Numbered from the stretch's first letter, positions 18,469 to 28,568 are shown. The stretch: 64,000 nt of DNA from Peptoclostridium litorale DSM 5388 (GCF_900141635.1 NZ_FSRH01000015.1:20937-84936), one strand, 5' to 3'. Translations and numbers: made by a program. The notes: generated by a model not told the origin, from the letters alone.

Positions 18469-19602
18469 ATGAGTGAATTTGCAATTATTATTACAGCATA
18501 TAATAGACCTAGGGCTCTTAAAAATTTATTGGATTCTCTAGTGAATATTAGGTATGATAAGCAAATTAAAATAGTGATAAGTATTGATAATAATGGCACA
18601 GAGGAAGTAAATCGAATTGCTAATGAATTTGTTTGGACTTATGGAGATAAAGAGGTTATAATCCATAATCATAAATTGGGGCTTCGTAACCATTTTATAT
18701 GGGTTGGCGATCAAACAAAAAAATATGAAAATGTAATTTTTTTAGAGGATGATTTAATTGTTTCACCGGAAATGGTTGATTTTTCTTCTAAGGCTATTGA
18801 GTACTACAAAGATAAGCGTGATGTAGCTGGAATTTGTTTATATAATCCAATATTATGTGAATTTAACGGCTGCAAGTTCTATCAAAATCAAGATGGGTAC
18901 GATGTTTATTTCCTCCAACACCCGTATTGGGGTAATGTTTGGAGTAAAGAGAAATGGGATGATTTTAAAGATTGGTTACCATCTTATGCACATAATCCGG
19001 ATATAATTCCTAAAGCCGTTTCAAATTGGAAAGAATCATCGTTTAAAAAAGTATATATACAGTATTTGGTTGAAACAAATAAATATATAGTTGTACCTAG
19101 AATATCATTAGTTACTAATAACGGAGAAGCAGGGCTTCACAACGCGGATGGTTTATATCAATATCAAACAGTATTGATGAATGAGAGTACAGACTATAGA
19201 TTTTGTGATTTTAATTCATCTAAGGCAAATTATGATGTTTACATGGAGATTACTACTGAGATATTGAAGAAATATAATAGCGATTTAGGGCAGTATGATT
19301 TTGAGGTTGATTTAAAAGGAAACAGACATCAATATACAAAAGAATATGTTTTAACTACAAGACCGACCAATAATAAATTAATGACTTTTTCATCTCTTAT
19401 GAAGCCAATGGAAAATGGTGTGATTTATAAATCAAAAGGTGAGGGTATAACCTTATGCAAGGCAGAGGATGTAATTATAGATAATAATTATGATGATTCT
19501 AGGTTATTTGTAGATGTAGATATGAATTACCACGTAAGAATAAAAACAGCAATACTTATGTTAAAAGCTGCATTATTAAAGAGAATACGGAGAATATTTT
19601 AA
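18469..19602 (+). CDS. Family 2-like glycosyltransferase, 377 aa
   Basis: The N-terminal GT-A domain shows AIIITAYNRPRALKNLL, a NHKLGLRNH motif (about 67) and the acidic metal site IFLEDDLIVSPE (about 88). HPYWGNVWSKEKW (about 150) is shared with GNT-I-like and related transferases. ATG 18469 has GGGAGTAGG upstream; a TTG at 18457 is rejected because it overlaps the previous gene. Its stop overlaps the flippase start by one base. The donor sugar is unknown. Confidence 0.85.
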   Translation: MSEFAIIITAYNRPRALKNLLDSLVNIRYDKQIKIVISIDNNGTEEVNRIANEFVWTYGDKEVIIHNHKLGLRNHFIWVGDQTKKYENVIFLEDDLIVSPEMVDFSSKAIEYYKDKRDVAGICLYNPILCEFNGCKFYQNQDGYDVYFLQHPYWGNVWSKEKWDDFKDWLPSYAHNPDIIPKAVSNWKESSFKKVYIQYLVETNKYIVVPRISLVTNNGEAGLHNADGLYQYQTVLMNESTDYRFCDFNSSKANYDVYMEITTEILKKYNSDLGQYDFEVDLKGNRHQYTKEYVLTTRPTNNKLMTFSSLMKPMENGVIYKSKGEGITLCKAEDVIIDNNYDDSRLFVDVDMNYHVRIKTAILMLKAALLKRIRRIF

Positions 19603-21020
19603 TGAGGGCAAAAAGATTAATAAAGAATATGGGCTTTTATTTTCTGGGAACCTTTTCTACGAAAATACTGCAATTCCTTTTTATACCTTTATATACAACA
19701 TATATCATAACTTCAGATTTCGGTTATTATAATCTAACGATATCAATTATAAGCTTGGTAATACCATTATTGTATCAATCAATATGGGAAGGTATTCTTA
19801 GATTTACGATAGAAGATGAAAATAATAATTATAAAATTTTATCAACTACAAATATATACTGTGCTGGGACAACTGTAATATATTCGGTAATATTTGTAGT
19901 GTTAAGCGTAGTAATAGATATTCAATATGGGATTTTAATTTTGGTGATGGGATTAAGCCATATGGGGGTTTCGTATTGGCAGTTTGCAGCAAGAGCGCTA
20001 AAGAGAAATAAGATTTTCGCTTTTTCTACGGTTGTAAATTCAGTTGTAACAATTACATTAAATTTATTTTTGATTATTGTATTGAAATGGGGGTTATTGG
20101 CACTTTTTATTGCAAATACAGTTGGTAACTTATCAATGGTCGTAATCATTGAAAGTAAAATCAAGTTATTTAGTAAAACTAGAAAAGAAGGCTTCGATTC
20201 TCAATTGTTAAGATCTATACTAAAATACTCATTACCGCTTTCAATTAATGCATTGTCTTGGTGGCTTATCACATCTTCGAATAACTTAGTTATTTCTAAT
20301 AGGATAAGTATTGATGCTAATGGAATTTATGCAATGGCAAGCCGTTTCGGGTCTATAATGACACTAATCACTTCTGTTATAAATATGGCTTGGCTAGAAG
20401 AAGCTTTTAGAACATACGGTGATAGTGATAAAGATCAATATTTTAATGGAGTACTCAATATATTAACTAGGATTGTTTTCAGTGGTGTAGCTGTGTTAAT
20501 ACCCGTAACATATATATTTTATCAATTTTTTGTTTTTGGTGACTATTATGATGGTGTATATCTAACTCCTATTATCTATTTGAGTGCGGGGTACTCTACT
20601 TTGGCAAGCCATTTGGGAAGTGGATTTTTAGCAAGAAAAGAAAGTGATATCATTTTTAAGACAACATTTATTGGAGGAATAGTTTCAGCCGTTGGAGGAT
20701 TTGTTTTAGCAAAATCATTTGGAGTCATGGCTGTTGTTATCACTTCATTAGTTGGCTACATGATAATGTATTTAATTAGGATACCACTATTGAAAAAGAG
20801 AATGGATTTAAAAATTGACTTTATTACCCTAATTGGTTTAACTGGGTTTAATATATTGGTAATGGTTGCAAGTTCTATACAACCAAGAGTTTTTATATAT
20901 CAATTGATCATATTTGTCTTAGCCTTGTTCATAGTGCTAATAATCAATCGAAAAGAGATTTTAATGGTTATTAGTAAAATAATCAATAGAGATAGTCAAA
21001 AGAAAATAGCTAACAAATAA
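19602..21020 (+). CDS. Wzx-type repeat-unit flippase, 472 aa
   Basis: This is a 12-14 segment membrane protein of the MOP exporter superfamily. It starts KRLIKNMGFYFLGTFSTKILQFLFIPLYTTY-like, typical of Wzx/RfbX, and is rich in Ile and Leu throughout. It moves undecaprenyl-linked repeat units to the outer face for the polymerase. It ends the most AT-rich part of the cluster, and the sugar-nucleotide genes that follow have visibly higher GC. Confidence 0.9.
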   Translation: MRAKRLIKNMGFYFLGTFSTKILQFLFIPLYTTYIITSDFGYYNLTISIISLVIPLLYQSIWEGILRFTIEDENNNYKILSTTNIYCAGTTVIYSVIFVVLSVVIDIQYGILILVMGLSHMGVSYWQFAARALKRNKIFAFSTVVNSVVTITLNLFLIIVLKWGLLALFIANTVGNLSMVVIIESKIKLFSKTRKEGFDSQLLRSILKYSLPLSINALSWWLITSSNNLVISNRISIDANGIYAMASRFGSIMTLITSVINMAWLEEAFRTYGDSDKDQYFNGVLNILTRIVFSGVAVLIPVTYIFYQFFVFGDYYDGVYLTPIIYLSAGYSTLASHLGSGFLARKESDIIFKTTFIGGIVSAVGGFVLAKSFGVMAVVITSLVGYMIMYLIRIPLLKKRMDLKIDFITLIGLTGFNILVMVASSIQPRVFIYQLIIFVLALFIVLIINRKEILMVISKIINRDSQKKIANK

Positions 21021-21063
21021 AGTGAATTTAGCATAAAAGCGAAGAAAATGGAGGATAAATTCA

Positions 21064-22083
21064 ATGTTTAAAGGAAAAACACTATTAATTACTGGTGGCA
21101 CAGGATCGTTTGGTAATGCTGTTATGAAAAGATTCTTAGATACTGATATAAAGGAAATTCGTATTTTTTCTCGAGATGAGAAAAAGCAAGACGATATGAG
21201 AAAACTTTATAAGAATGATAAACTAAAGTTTTATATAGGAAATGTACGAAATCTTGAAAGTGTAAAGAATGCAATGCATGGTGTGGACTACATATTTCAT
21301 GCAGCAGCGCTTAAACAAGTACCTTCATGTGAATTTTTTCCGCTTGAAGCAGTGAAGACAAATGTTCTTGGTACAGACAATGTTCTTTCTGGTGCTATTG
21401 ATATGGGAGTAAAAAAGGTCATTTGTCTTTCTACAGATAAAGCAGCCTACCCAATTAATGCTATGGGAATTTCAAAGGCTATGATGGAGAAAGTATTTGT
21501 TGCTAAAGCAAAGACTGTGGATTCGGAAAAAACCCTTATTTGTGGTACCCGATATGGAAATGTAATGGCATCAAGAGGTTCTGTTATTCCGTTATTTATT
21601 GACCAAATTAAGAATGGACAGCCTTTAACAGTAACGGACCCGAACATGACTCGTTTCTTGATGAGCCTTGAAGAGGCTGTAGAATTGGTTGTTTTTGCAT
21701 TTCAAAATGCAGAAGTTGGAGATATTATGGTTCAGAAGTCACCAGCATCAACGATTGGAGATTTGGCACAGGCAGTAAAAGAACTTTTCAATGCAGACAA
21801 TGAAATTAGAGTAATTGGTACACGACATGGTGAAAAACTATATGAAACTCTTCTTACAAAAGAAGAGCATGTTGTAGCAAGAGATATGGGTGGTTTTTAT
21901 AGAGTTCCTGCTGATAAAAGAGACCTTAACTATGATAAGTACTTTGTGGAAGGAAATCAGAAGCTCTCTTCAGAAGATGAGTATAATTCACATAATACTG
22001 AAAGACTTAATGTAGAACAGATTAAAAAGAAGCTATTACAGCTTGATTATGTCATAGAACAATTGGAAGGTTGGAATAGATAA
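21064..22083 (+). CDS. capE: CapE/FnlA-type UDP-GlcNAc 4,6-dehydratase/5-epimerase, 339 aa
   Basis: This is the soluble inverting dehydratase that starts UDP-L-FucNAc synthesis from UDP-GlcNAc. The Rossmann motif is LLITGGTGSFGNAV (residues 6-19). AAALKQVPSCEFFPLEA (about 81) and STDKAAYPINAMGISKAMMEK (about 121) are typical of CapE, including Met in place of the usual SDR tyrosine. A GTRHGEKLYETLLTKEE segment lies near 258. The stop overlaps the next start by one base. The three-gene order E-F-G matches Staphylococcus aureus cap5/8 and the fnl genes of Gram-negative O-antigen loci. Confidence 0.92.
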   Translation: MFKGKTLLITGGTGSFGNAVMKRFLDTDIKEIRIFSRDEKKQDDMRKLYKNDKLKFYIGNVRNLESVKNAMHGVDYIFHAAALKQVPSCEFFPLEAVKTNVLGTDNVLSGAIDMGVKKVICLSTDKAAYPINAMGISKAMMEKVFVAKAKTVDSEKTLICGTRYGNVMASRGSVIPLFIDQIKNGQPLTVTDPNMTRFLMSLEEAVELVVFAFQNAEVGDIMVQKSPASTIGDLAQAVKELFNADNEIRVIGTRHGEKLYETLLTKEEHVVARDMGGFYRVPADKRDLNYDKYFVEGNQKLSSEDEYNSHNTERLNVEQIKKKLLQLDYVIEQLEGWNR

Positions 22084-23192
22084 TGAAAATATTAGTCACT
22101 GGGGCAAAAGGTTTCATAGGTAAAAATTTAATAGCAGAACTAAGAAATAGGAAATACAATGATATCTTTGAGTATGACAAAGAGACCAATCCGGAATTTC
22201 TTGATGAGTATTGTAAAGAAGCAGATTTTGTTTTTCATCTGGCAGGTGTAAACCGTCCTAAAAAGAAATCTGAATTTATGGAAAGCAACTTTGGATTCAC
22301 CTCAACGCTTTTAGATACGCTCAAAAAATATATGAACTTCTGCCCGGTGATGATTTCATCTTCAATTCAAGCTGAGATAGACAATCCTTATGGTGAAAGT
22401 AAAAAGGCTGGCGAAGACCTTCTGTTTGACTATAGCAAAGAAACAGGAGCTAAGGTACTTATCTATAGATTCCCGAATGTATTCGGTAAATGGTGTAGAC
22501 CTAATTATAATAGCGCCATAGCAACATTCTGTCACAATATCGCACACGATTTACCAATTAAAATTAACAATCCAAGTGTAATTATGAATCTTGTTTATAT
22601 AGATGATGTAGTAAATGAGCTTATCAACGCACTAAAAGGTAATGAAAATAAAGAAGACGCATTCTGTGTAGTTCCAGTAGTACACACTATTAAATTAGGT
22701 GAAATAGTAGACTTAATTGACTCGTTCAAGAAGAGCAGAGAAGAACGATTTATTCCAAATATGTCTGATATTTTCATAAAAAAACTTTACAGCACATATC
22801 TAAGTTATTTGCCAGAAGATCAATTTAACTATGATTTGAAGATGAATGTTGATCAAAGAGGATCTTTTACAGAGTTTATAAAAACACCTGATAGAGGACA
22901 AGTATCTGTAAATATTTCCAAGCCCGGAATTACAAAAGGAAATCACTGGCATCATACAAAAAATGAGAAGTTCCTTGTAGTAAGCGGTAAAGGTGTTATT
23001 CGTTTTAGAAAAATAGATTCTGATGACGTATTAGAGTATTTCGTGAGTGGAGAGAAAATGGAAGTTGTAGACATTCCGACAGGTTATACACATAATATAG
23101 AAAACCTAGGCGATACTGATATGGTGACAATTATGTGGGCCAATGAAGCTTATGATCCAGAGAAACCTGATACTTACTTTTTGGAGGTATAA
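22083..23192 (+). CDS. capF: CapF/FnlB-type bifunctional reductase-epimerase with C-terminal cupin, 369 aa
   Basis: This is the second enzyme of UDP-L-FucNAc synthesis. An N-terminal SDR reductase domain opens with VTGAKGFIGKNL (residues 5-16) and has FHLAGVNRP (about 52) and an NPYGESKKAGED active-site region (about 101). A C-terminal cupin from about residue 250 has the metal-ligand stretch GNHWHHTKNEKFLVVSGKG. The two-domain build and 369-residue length are those of CapF. Only three bases separate it from capG. Confidence 0.92.
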   Translation: MKILVTGAKGFIGKNLIAELRNRKYNDIFEYDKETNPEFLDEYCKEADFVFHLAGVNRPKKKSEFMESNFGFTSTLLDTLKKYMNFCPVMISSSIQAEIDNPYGESKKAGEDLLFDYSKETGAKVLIYRFPNVFGKWCRPNYNSAIATFCHNIAHDLPIKINNPSVIMNLVYIDDVVNELINALKGNENKEDAFCVVPVVHTIKLGEIVDLIDSFKKSREERFIPNMSDIFIKKLYSTYLSYLPEDQFNYDLKMNVDQRGSFTEFIKTPDRGQVSVNISKPGITKGNHWHHTKNEKFLVVSGKGVIRFRKIDSDDVLEYFVSGEKMEVVDIPTGYTHNIENLGDTDMVTIMWANEAYDPEKPDTYFLEV

Positions 23193-23195
23193 CTG

Positions 23196-24320
23196 ATGAA
23201 GAAATTAAAAGTCATGACGGTTGTAGGCACTAGGCCAGAGATTATAAGACTGTCAGCTGTTATTAATAAATTAGATGAATCAGAAGCAGTAGAGCACATT
23301 CTTGTTCATACAGGACAGAACTATGACTATGAGCTTAATGAAGTGTTTTTCAAGGACTTTAATCTTAAAAAACCGGATTATTTCCTAAATGCCGCGACTG
23401 GTACTGCCGTAGAAACTATAGGAAACATTTTAGTGAAGATCGATCCTATTCTTGAGGAAGTTAAACCAGATACATTCCTTGTATTAGGAGATACGAATAG
23501 TTGTCTTTGTGCTATTGCGGCGAAGAGAAGGCACATACCAATCTTCCATATGGAAGCTGGTAATAGATGCTTTGACCAGCGAGTGCCAGAAGAAACAAAT
23601 AGAAAGATTGTGGACCATACGGCAGATATTAATCTGACCTATAGTGATATCGCAAGAGAGTATCTTTTAAGAGAGGGACTACCTGCTGACAGAATCATTA
23701 AAACGGGAAGCCCAATGTTTGAAGTGCTAAAGTCAAGAGAAGACGATATTGAAAAGTCTGATGTGTTGGAAAGACTTAATATAGAAGAAGGTAAGTATTT
23801 CGTTGTGTCTGCTCATAGAGAAGAGAATATTAGCTCAAACCAGAACTTCGTGGATTTAGTAGATAGTTTAAATACGATTGCTGAAAAGTACCAGATGCCT
23901 TTAATTGTTAGCACGCATCCAAGAACAAGAAATATGATTGAAGCTAAAGGAGTTTCATTTAACTCATTGATAAAGACCATGAAGCCGCTTGGTTTTAATG
24001 ATTATGTAAAGCTTCAGAAGTATGCAAAAGCGGTTCTTAGTGATAGTGGTACAATTAGTGAAGAATCATCAATTCTTAGATTTAAAGCACTTAACATCAG
24101 GCAAGCTCATGAGAGACCTGAAGCCATGGAAGAAGCTTCGGTTATGATGGTAGGACTTAAAAAAGAAAGAATTCTTCAGGGACTTAAAGTATTAGAAACC
24201 CAAAATAAAGATACCTTAAGGTTAGTAGCAGATTATAGCATGCCTAATGTATCTGATAAAGTGCTGAGAATAATGCTATCTTATACAGATTATGTAAATA
24301 GAGTTGTTTGGGGGAAATAG
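23196..24320 (+). CDS. capG: CapG/FnlC-type UDP-N-acetylhexosamine 2-epimerase, 374 aa
   Basis: This non-hydrolysing 2-epimerase performs the last step to UDP-L-FucNAc. VVGTRPEIIRLSAVI (residues 9-23), LGDTNSCLCAI (about 97), HMEAGNRCFDQRVPEETNRK (about 117-136) and SDSGTISEESS (about 283) are family motifs. WecB is the alternative relative, but the RCFDQRVPEE variant and linkage with capE and capF favour CapG. Confidence 0.92.
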   Translation: MKKLKVMTVVGTRPEIIRLSAVINKLDESEAVEHILVHTGQNYDYELNEVFFKDFNLKKPDYFLNAATGTAVETIGNILVKIDPILEEVKPDTFLVLGDTNSCLCAIAAKRRHIPIFHMEAGNRCFDQRVPEETNRKIVDHTADINLTYSDIAREYLLREGLPADRIIKTGSPMFEVLKSREDDIEKSDVLERLNIEEGKYFVVSAHREENISSNQNFVDLVDSLNTIAEKYQMPLIVSTHPRTRNMIEAKGVSFNSLIKTMKPLGFNDYVKLQKYAKAVLSDSGTISEESSILRFKALNIRQAHERPEAMEEASVMMVGLKKERILQGLKVLETQNKDTLRLVADYSMPNVSDKVLRIMLSYTDYVNRVVWGK

Positions 24321-24321
24321 T

Positions 24322-25329
24322 ATGAAAATATTAATAACAGGTGCAGCCGGTTTCATCGGCTTTCACCTATCAAAAAAATTACTTGATCAATCTTATCAAA
24401 TAATTGGGATTGATAACTTAAATGAATACTATGATCCAGAGTTAAAAAAGTCTAGACTTGAAATTCTAGGAAAGTACAACAACTTCATATTCCAAAAAGT
24501 TGATCTTAAAGATAAACAAGCAGTAGACAATATCTTTGAAATTTATCAGCCTACGCATGTAATCAACCTGGCGGCTCAAGCAGGTGTAAGATATTCTATA
24601 GAGAACCCGTATGCTTATGTGGACTCAAATTTAACTGGATTTATGAATATCCTTGAGGCCTGTAGAAATCTCCCTGTAAATCATCTACTTTATGCTTCTT
24701 CAAGTTCAGTTTATGGTGGTAACAAGGTAGCACCATTCTCTACGAATCACAACGTAGATCATCCAGTTTCTCTTTACGCCGCAACGAAGAAGTCCAATGA
24801 ATTAATGGCCCATACTTATAGCCATCTTTACGGGATCCCAACCACCGGACTTAGATTCTTTACAGTATATGGCCCATATGGAAGACCTGATATGGCTTAC
24901 TTCTCATTCACAAAAGATATCTTAGCAGGAAAGACTATTAAAGTATTCAATCACGGTAAGATGGAGCGTGATTTTACTTACGTCGATGATATTGTCGAAG
25001 GAATTGTAAAGCTAATTGATAAAGCGCCTGTAGCTAACAAAGAGTGGGATGAGAGCAAAGATGATTTGAGTACAAGCTTTGCGCCATATAAAATTTATAA
25101 TATTGGAAATAACAACCCAGTGCCATTGATGCGATTCATCAATGCTTTAGAATCGGCACTTGGCAAAAAAACTGAAAAAGTTTACATGGATATGCAGCCT
25201 GGAGACGTTTTAAGGACATATGCTGATGTCTCAGACCTTGAAAGAGATATTGATTTTAAACCAAACACAAGTATTGAAGAAGGGCTTGGTAAGTTTGTTG
25301 AATGGTACAAAGAGTACTATAAGATATAA
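24322..25329 (+). CDS. capI: UDP-glucuronate 4-epimerase (CapI-like), 335 aa
   Basis: This is an SDR epimerase converting UDP-GlcA to UDP-GalA. Its signature is [17 protein letters not shown], the [13 protein letters not shown] segment (about 37-49) typical of uronate epimerases, [20 protein letters not shown] (about 87), ASSSSVYGG, and catalytic [10 protein letters not shown] (about 150). ATG 24322 with GGGGG upstream is chosen over TTG 24304, which overlaps capG. It is followed by ugd, which supplies UDP-GlcA, so the two form a pathway. Confidence 0.9.
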   Translation: MKILITGAAGFIGFHLSKKLLDQSYQIIGIDNLNEYYDPELKKSRLEILGKYNNFIFQKVDLKDKQAVDNIFEIYQPTHVINLAAQAGVRYSIENPYAYVDSNLTGFMNILEACRNLPVNHLLYASSSSVYGGNKVAPFSTNHNVDHPVSLYAATKKSNELMAHTYSHLYGIPTTGLRFFTVYGPYGRPDMAYFSFTKDILAGKTIKVFNHGKMERDFTYVDDIVEGIVKLIDKAPVANKEWDESKDDLSTSFAPYKIYNIGNNNPVPLMRFINALESALGKKTEKVYMDMQPGDVLRTYADVSDLERDIDFKPNTSIEEGLGKFVEWYKEYYKI

Positions 25330-25358
25330 TATTCAGACTGGAAAGGGGTATAACAGCG

Positions 25359-26525
25359 ATGAAAATTACAGTGGCAGGAACTGGATATGTAGGATTATCC
25401 AATGCAATCCTATTAGCTCAGCACAATGAAGTTATAGCACTTGATATCATTCAAGAAAAAGTGGACATGGTTAACAATAGGAAGTCTCCGATAGTGGATG
25501 CGGAGATTGAGGAATATCTGGCTATAAAGGAATTGAATCTTAAAGCTACAACTGATAACTATACAGCATTTAAGGATGCTGAATATGTTATCATCTCGAC
25601 ACCAACAAACTATGATCCGGAAAAGAATTATTTCAATACGAGAACTGTTGAAGCTGTTATAGCTAATGTGCTAGCAATCAATCCAGATGCAACTATGGTG
25701 ATTAAATCAACAGTACCTGTTGGATATACTGAAAAAGTTAGAGCAATGTTTGAAACAGATAACATAATTTTCTCTCCGGAGTTTTTAAGAGAAGGAAAAG
25801 CCCTGTATGATAACTTGTACCCATCTAGAATAATCGTTGGAGAACAGTCAGAAAGAGCTAAGAAGTTTGCAGACCTTTTAGTGCAGGGAGCAGTTAAAAA
25901 GGATATTCAGGTTCTCTTTACTGAGCCAACAGAAGCTGAAGCAGTAAAGCTTTTTTCAAATACATATCTTGCAATGAGAGTTTCGTATTTCAATGAGCTG
26001 GATACATATGCAGAAGTAAGAGGCCTTAATACTAAGCAGATAATAGAAGGTGTAGGGCTTGATCCTAGGATAGGAAACCACTATAACAACCCTTCATTTG
26101 GATATGGCGGATATTGTCTACCTAAGGATACAAAGCAGTTGAGGGCTAATTATGCAGATGTACCGAATAATATTATAGGTGCAATAGTAGATGCGAATAG
26201 AACAAGAAAAGACCATATAGCGGATATGATTATTAAAAGAAATCCAAAGATTGTAGGTATTCATAGATTAACGATGAAAACTGATTCTGATAATTTCAGA
26301 GCTTCTTCTATTCAAGGGATAATGAAGAGAGTAAAGGCTAAGGGGATAGAAGTCGTTGTTTATGAGCCTGTGCTAAAGGAAGATGAATTTTTCAATTCTA
26401 GAGTAATAAGAGGTATAGATGAATTTAAGAAAATATCAGATGTGATTGTTGCAAACAGACTATCTGATGACGTTAAAGATGTTGAAGAAAAGGTTTATAC
26501 GAGAGATTTGTATTGTAGAGATTAG
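25359..26525 (+). CDS. ugd: UDP-glucose 6-dehydrogenase, 388 aa
   Basis: It oxidises UDP-glucose to UDP-glucuronate. An N-terminal NAD motif [24 protein letters not shown] (about 114), [15 protein letters not shown] (about 138), and catalytic cysteine in [15 protein letters not shown] (about 248-262) are present, and it ends in a [10 protein letters not shown] tail. The length and these blocks follow the Escherichia coli Ugd pattern rather than the longer Gram-positive TuaD type. The gene closes the operon; a terminator lies just behind it. Confidence 0.95.
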   Translation: MKITVAGTGYVGLSNAILLAQHNEVIALDIIQEKVDMVNNRKSPIVDAEIEEYLAIKELNLKATTDNYTAFKDAEYVIISTPTNYDPEKNYFNTRTVEAVIANVLAINPDATMVIKSTVPVGYTEKVRAMFETDNIIFSPEFLREGKALYDNLYPSRIIVGEQSERAKKFADLLVQGAVKKDIQVLFTEPTEAEAVKLFSNTYLAMRVSYFNELDTYAEVRGLNTKQIIEGVGLDPRIGNHYNNPSFGYGGYCLPKDTKQLRANYADVPNNIIGAIVDANRTRKDHIADMIIKRNPKIVGIHRLTMKTDSDNFRASSIQGIMKRVKAKGIEVVVYEPVLKEDEFFNSRVIRGIDEFKKISDVIVANRLSDDVKDVEEKVYTRDLYCRD

Positions 26526-26544
26526 AATTTCATTGTCATATATA

Positions 26545-26587
26545 AAAAGTTAAGCCCTTTTCCGCAAGGTTTAGGGCTTATTTATTA
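26545..26587 (+). terminator. Terminator of the first polysaccharide operon
   Basis: TAAGCCCT (26551-26558) and AGGGCTTA (26573-26580) form the stem, followed by TTTATT. It marks the right boundary of the AT-rich block. Confidence 0.75.
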
Positions 26588-26672
26588 AAGTCACGAACTT
26601 ACGAACTTATTGACAAGGATACAATGCTTGTCGTAGGAGATATTAGTTTTTAAAGATACGAGGGAGATTGAC

Positions 26673-28028
26673 ATGGATAAGTTTATTAAAAAGTTTAAAA
26701 AAGGCACGCAGTATGTAAATGTTGTGTCAGCAGTTACCGCAAATGAATTAACTAGTGTCAATGGAGTTAGTGATGATTACCTAAACAAAAAATGTGTCAA
26801 ATTCATTCCGGCCAGCGGTGCTGCAACTAGAATGTTCAAAGATTTGTACGGATATTTGCACAGTGAAACAGAAAAGGATTCCATTGATAGTTTTTTTGAT
26901 AATCTTAAACAGTTTGCATTTTATGATGATATAAAAGAATTAATTGATTCCAAGGGAATAGACAAAGACCAAATAAATGGGCGCACTGAAATTATTTACA
27001 GTATATTAAACGATAAATTGAATTACGGGGATCTGCCTAAAGCTCTCATCAAAATGCATTCATATGGAGTTTTTTCAACAACCCCTATTGATGAGCATAT
27101 TTATGAAGGAGAGCATTATCTAAATAGAGATTACGTAAATTTGCATTTTACCATATCAAAAGATCATGAAGAATTGTTTAACAGATATGTCGACAAAACA
27201 TTAAAAGATAAAGAGCACGTCAATATTACATATTCTTTTCAAAAGAAACAAACAGATACGTTGGCAGTTGATATGGATAACAATCCGTTCCTTCTTGAAA
27301 ACGGAGATGTATTGTACAGGGCAGGCGGGCACGGTGCGCTGATAGACAACTTGAATGATTTGGATGCTGACATTATTTTCATTAAGAACATCGACAATGT
27401 CTGTCATAGAAGTTATGTGGAAGATACTATTGATGCGAAAAGAAAGCTGGCGTCTGCTGGACTTGAAGTAAAAAAGCAAATTGACAGGTATATTCTGGAC
27501 ATACTGTCGGATGATTATGACTTGAATGAAATAAATGCATTTATGAAAGAAACCCTGAATATAGTCTGCAAGAATGAACTGACAAAAGACAGGGCATTGT
27601 CACTGCTTAACAGACCTCTTAGAGTTTGTGGAATGGTTAAGAACCAGGGAGAGCCGGGCGGAGGACCATTCGTTGTCGACAATGGAGATTACCACGACCT
27701 TCAGATATGTGAAAAGTCGGAAATTGATTTGAATGATGAAGTAAGCGCCGGGATTTTAAGTTCATCACAATTTTTCAATCCTGTTGATCTGGTGTGCTTC
27801 GTAAAAGACTACAAGGATGAAAAGTTCAATTTACTGGATTATTCTAACAAGGAAAGATATTTTATAAGTGAAAAGACATACAAGGGAAAGAAATTGAAGG
27901 CGCTGGAGCATCCGGGGCTTTGGAATGGTGCAATGCATAATTGGAACACCTTGTTTGTTGAAGTTCCCCTTTCTACATTCAATCCGGTTAAGACTGTGAA
28001 TGATCTATTGAGGGATGGGCATAAGTAA
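26673..28028 (+). CDS. DUF4301-family protein, copy 1, 451 aa
   Basis: This matches the uncharacterised DUF4301 family, best known in Bacteroidetes. Visible motifs are KFIPASGAATRMFKDL (about residues 43-58), STTPIDEHIYEGEHY, AGGHGALIDNLNDLDAD (about 218-234), IFIKNIDNVCHR (about 236-247) and GEPGGGPFVV (about 328). The glycine/arginine loop and the HG…KNIDN segment look like the nucleotide and metal sites of UDP-sugar pyrophosphorylases, so a nucleotidyltransferase role is plausible but unproven. A nearly identical paralogue lies at 36326-37687. The start ATG follows GAGGGAG. Confidence 0.85.
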   Translation: MDKFIKKFKKGTQYVNVVSAVTANELTSVNGVSDDYLNKKCVKFIPASGAATRMFKDLYGYLHSETEKDSIDSFFDNLKQFAFYDDIKELIDSKGIDKDQINGRTEIIYSILNDKLNYGDLPKALIKMHSYGVFSTTPIDEHIYEGEHYLNRDYVNLHFTISKDHEELFNRYVDKTLKDKEHVNITYSFQKKQTDTLAVDMDNNPFLLENGDVLYRAGGHGALIDNLNDLDADIIFIKNIDNVCHRSYVEDTIDAKRKLASAGLEVKKQIDRYILDILSDDYDLNEINAFMKETLNIVCKNELTKDRALSLLNRPLRVCGMVKNQGEPGGGPFVVDNGDYHDLQICEKSEIDLNDEVSAGILSSSQFFNPVDLVCFVKDYKDEKFNLLDYSNKERYFISEKTYKGKKLKALEHPGLWNGAMHNWNTLFVEVPLSTFNPVKTVNDLLRDGHK

Positions 28029-28079
28029 CTGGCAAATGTGGAGAAGGAAAACAAATAGTACATAAAGGAGTAATAATAG

Positions 28080-28568
28080 ATGGACTCATTTTTGAGGGAG
28101 GTCCTGAACTTTCTGACAATAGAGCTTGCAGTGCTTCTGACTGCGGCTCTTCCTATTATAGAACTAAGAGGGGCGATTCCAATAGGTATATCGCTGGGAT
28201 TATCCCCTGTTAATGCGGCTGTTATAAGCTTCGTTGGAAGCATGCTACCAGTGCCGGTGCTGCTTTTCGGGATAAGGCCTATGTTCACGCTTTTAAGAAG
28301 GAAAAAGCCTTTTAGCGACATAGTACAAAATCTGGTAAGCAGGTCGCTTGCCAAAAGTCATAAGATCCAAAGATATGGTGCGATTGGACTTGTTCTTTTC
28401 GTTGCAGTGCCACTTCCAGGAACTGGCATATGGACAGGAACTCTTATAGCTGCACTTCTCGACATGAGATTCAAATGGGCTTTCCCAGCGATACTGGCCG
28501 GCAACGCTATTGCTGCCGTTGCTGTGATGGGTCTTAGCACGGGCGTTATAAGTGTTATTGGTGGATAA
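28080..28568 (+). CDS. Small multidrug-export family membrane protein, copy 1, 162 aa
   Basis: This belongs to the putative small multidrug exporter family (Sm_multidrug_ex). It has about four hydrophobic segments, ALPIIELRGAIPIGISLGLSP (about 24-44) in the first half and PLPGTGIWTGTLIAALL (about 118) in the second, an internal pseudo-repeat seen in DedA-like folds. Transport has not been established for the family. AAAGGAG precedes the ATG. A second copy lies at 31028-31516. VanZ-like copy 1 begins three bases after its stop. Confidence 0.82.
   Translation: MDSFLREVLNFLTIELAVLLTAALPIIELRGAIPIGISLGLSPVNAAVISFVGSMLPVPVLLFGIRPMFTLLRRKKPFSDIVQNLVSRSLAKSHKIQRYGAIGLVLFVAVPLPGTGIWTGTLIAALLDMRFKWAFPAILAGNAIAAVAVMGLSTGVISVIGG

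Noticed and set aside
26610..26660. TTGACA before DUF4301 copy 1 as a consensus promoter
   Set aside because: The -35 box is perfect, but no acceptable -10 hexamer lies at 16-18 bases; TACAAT is much too close.
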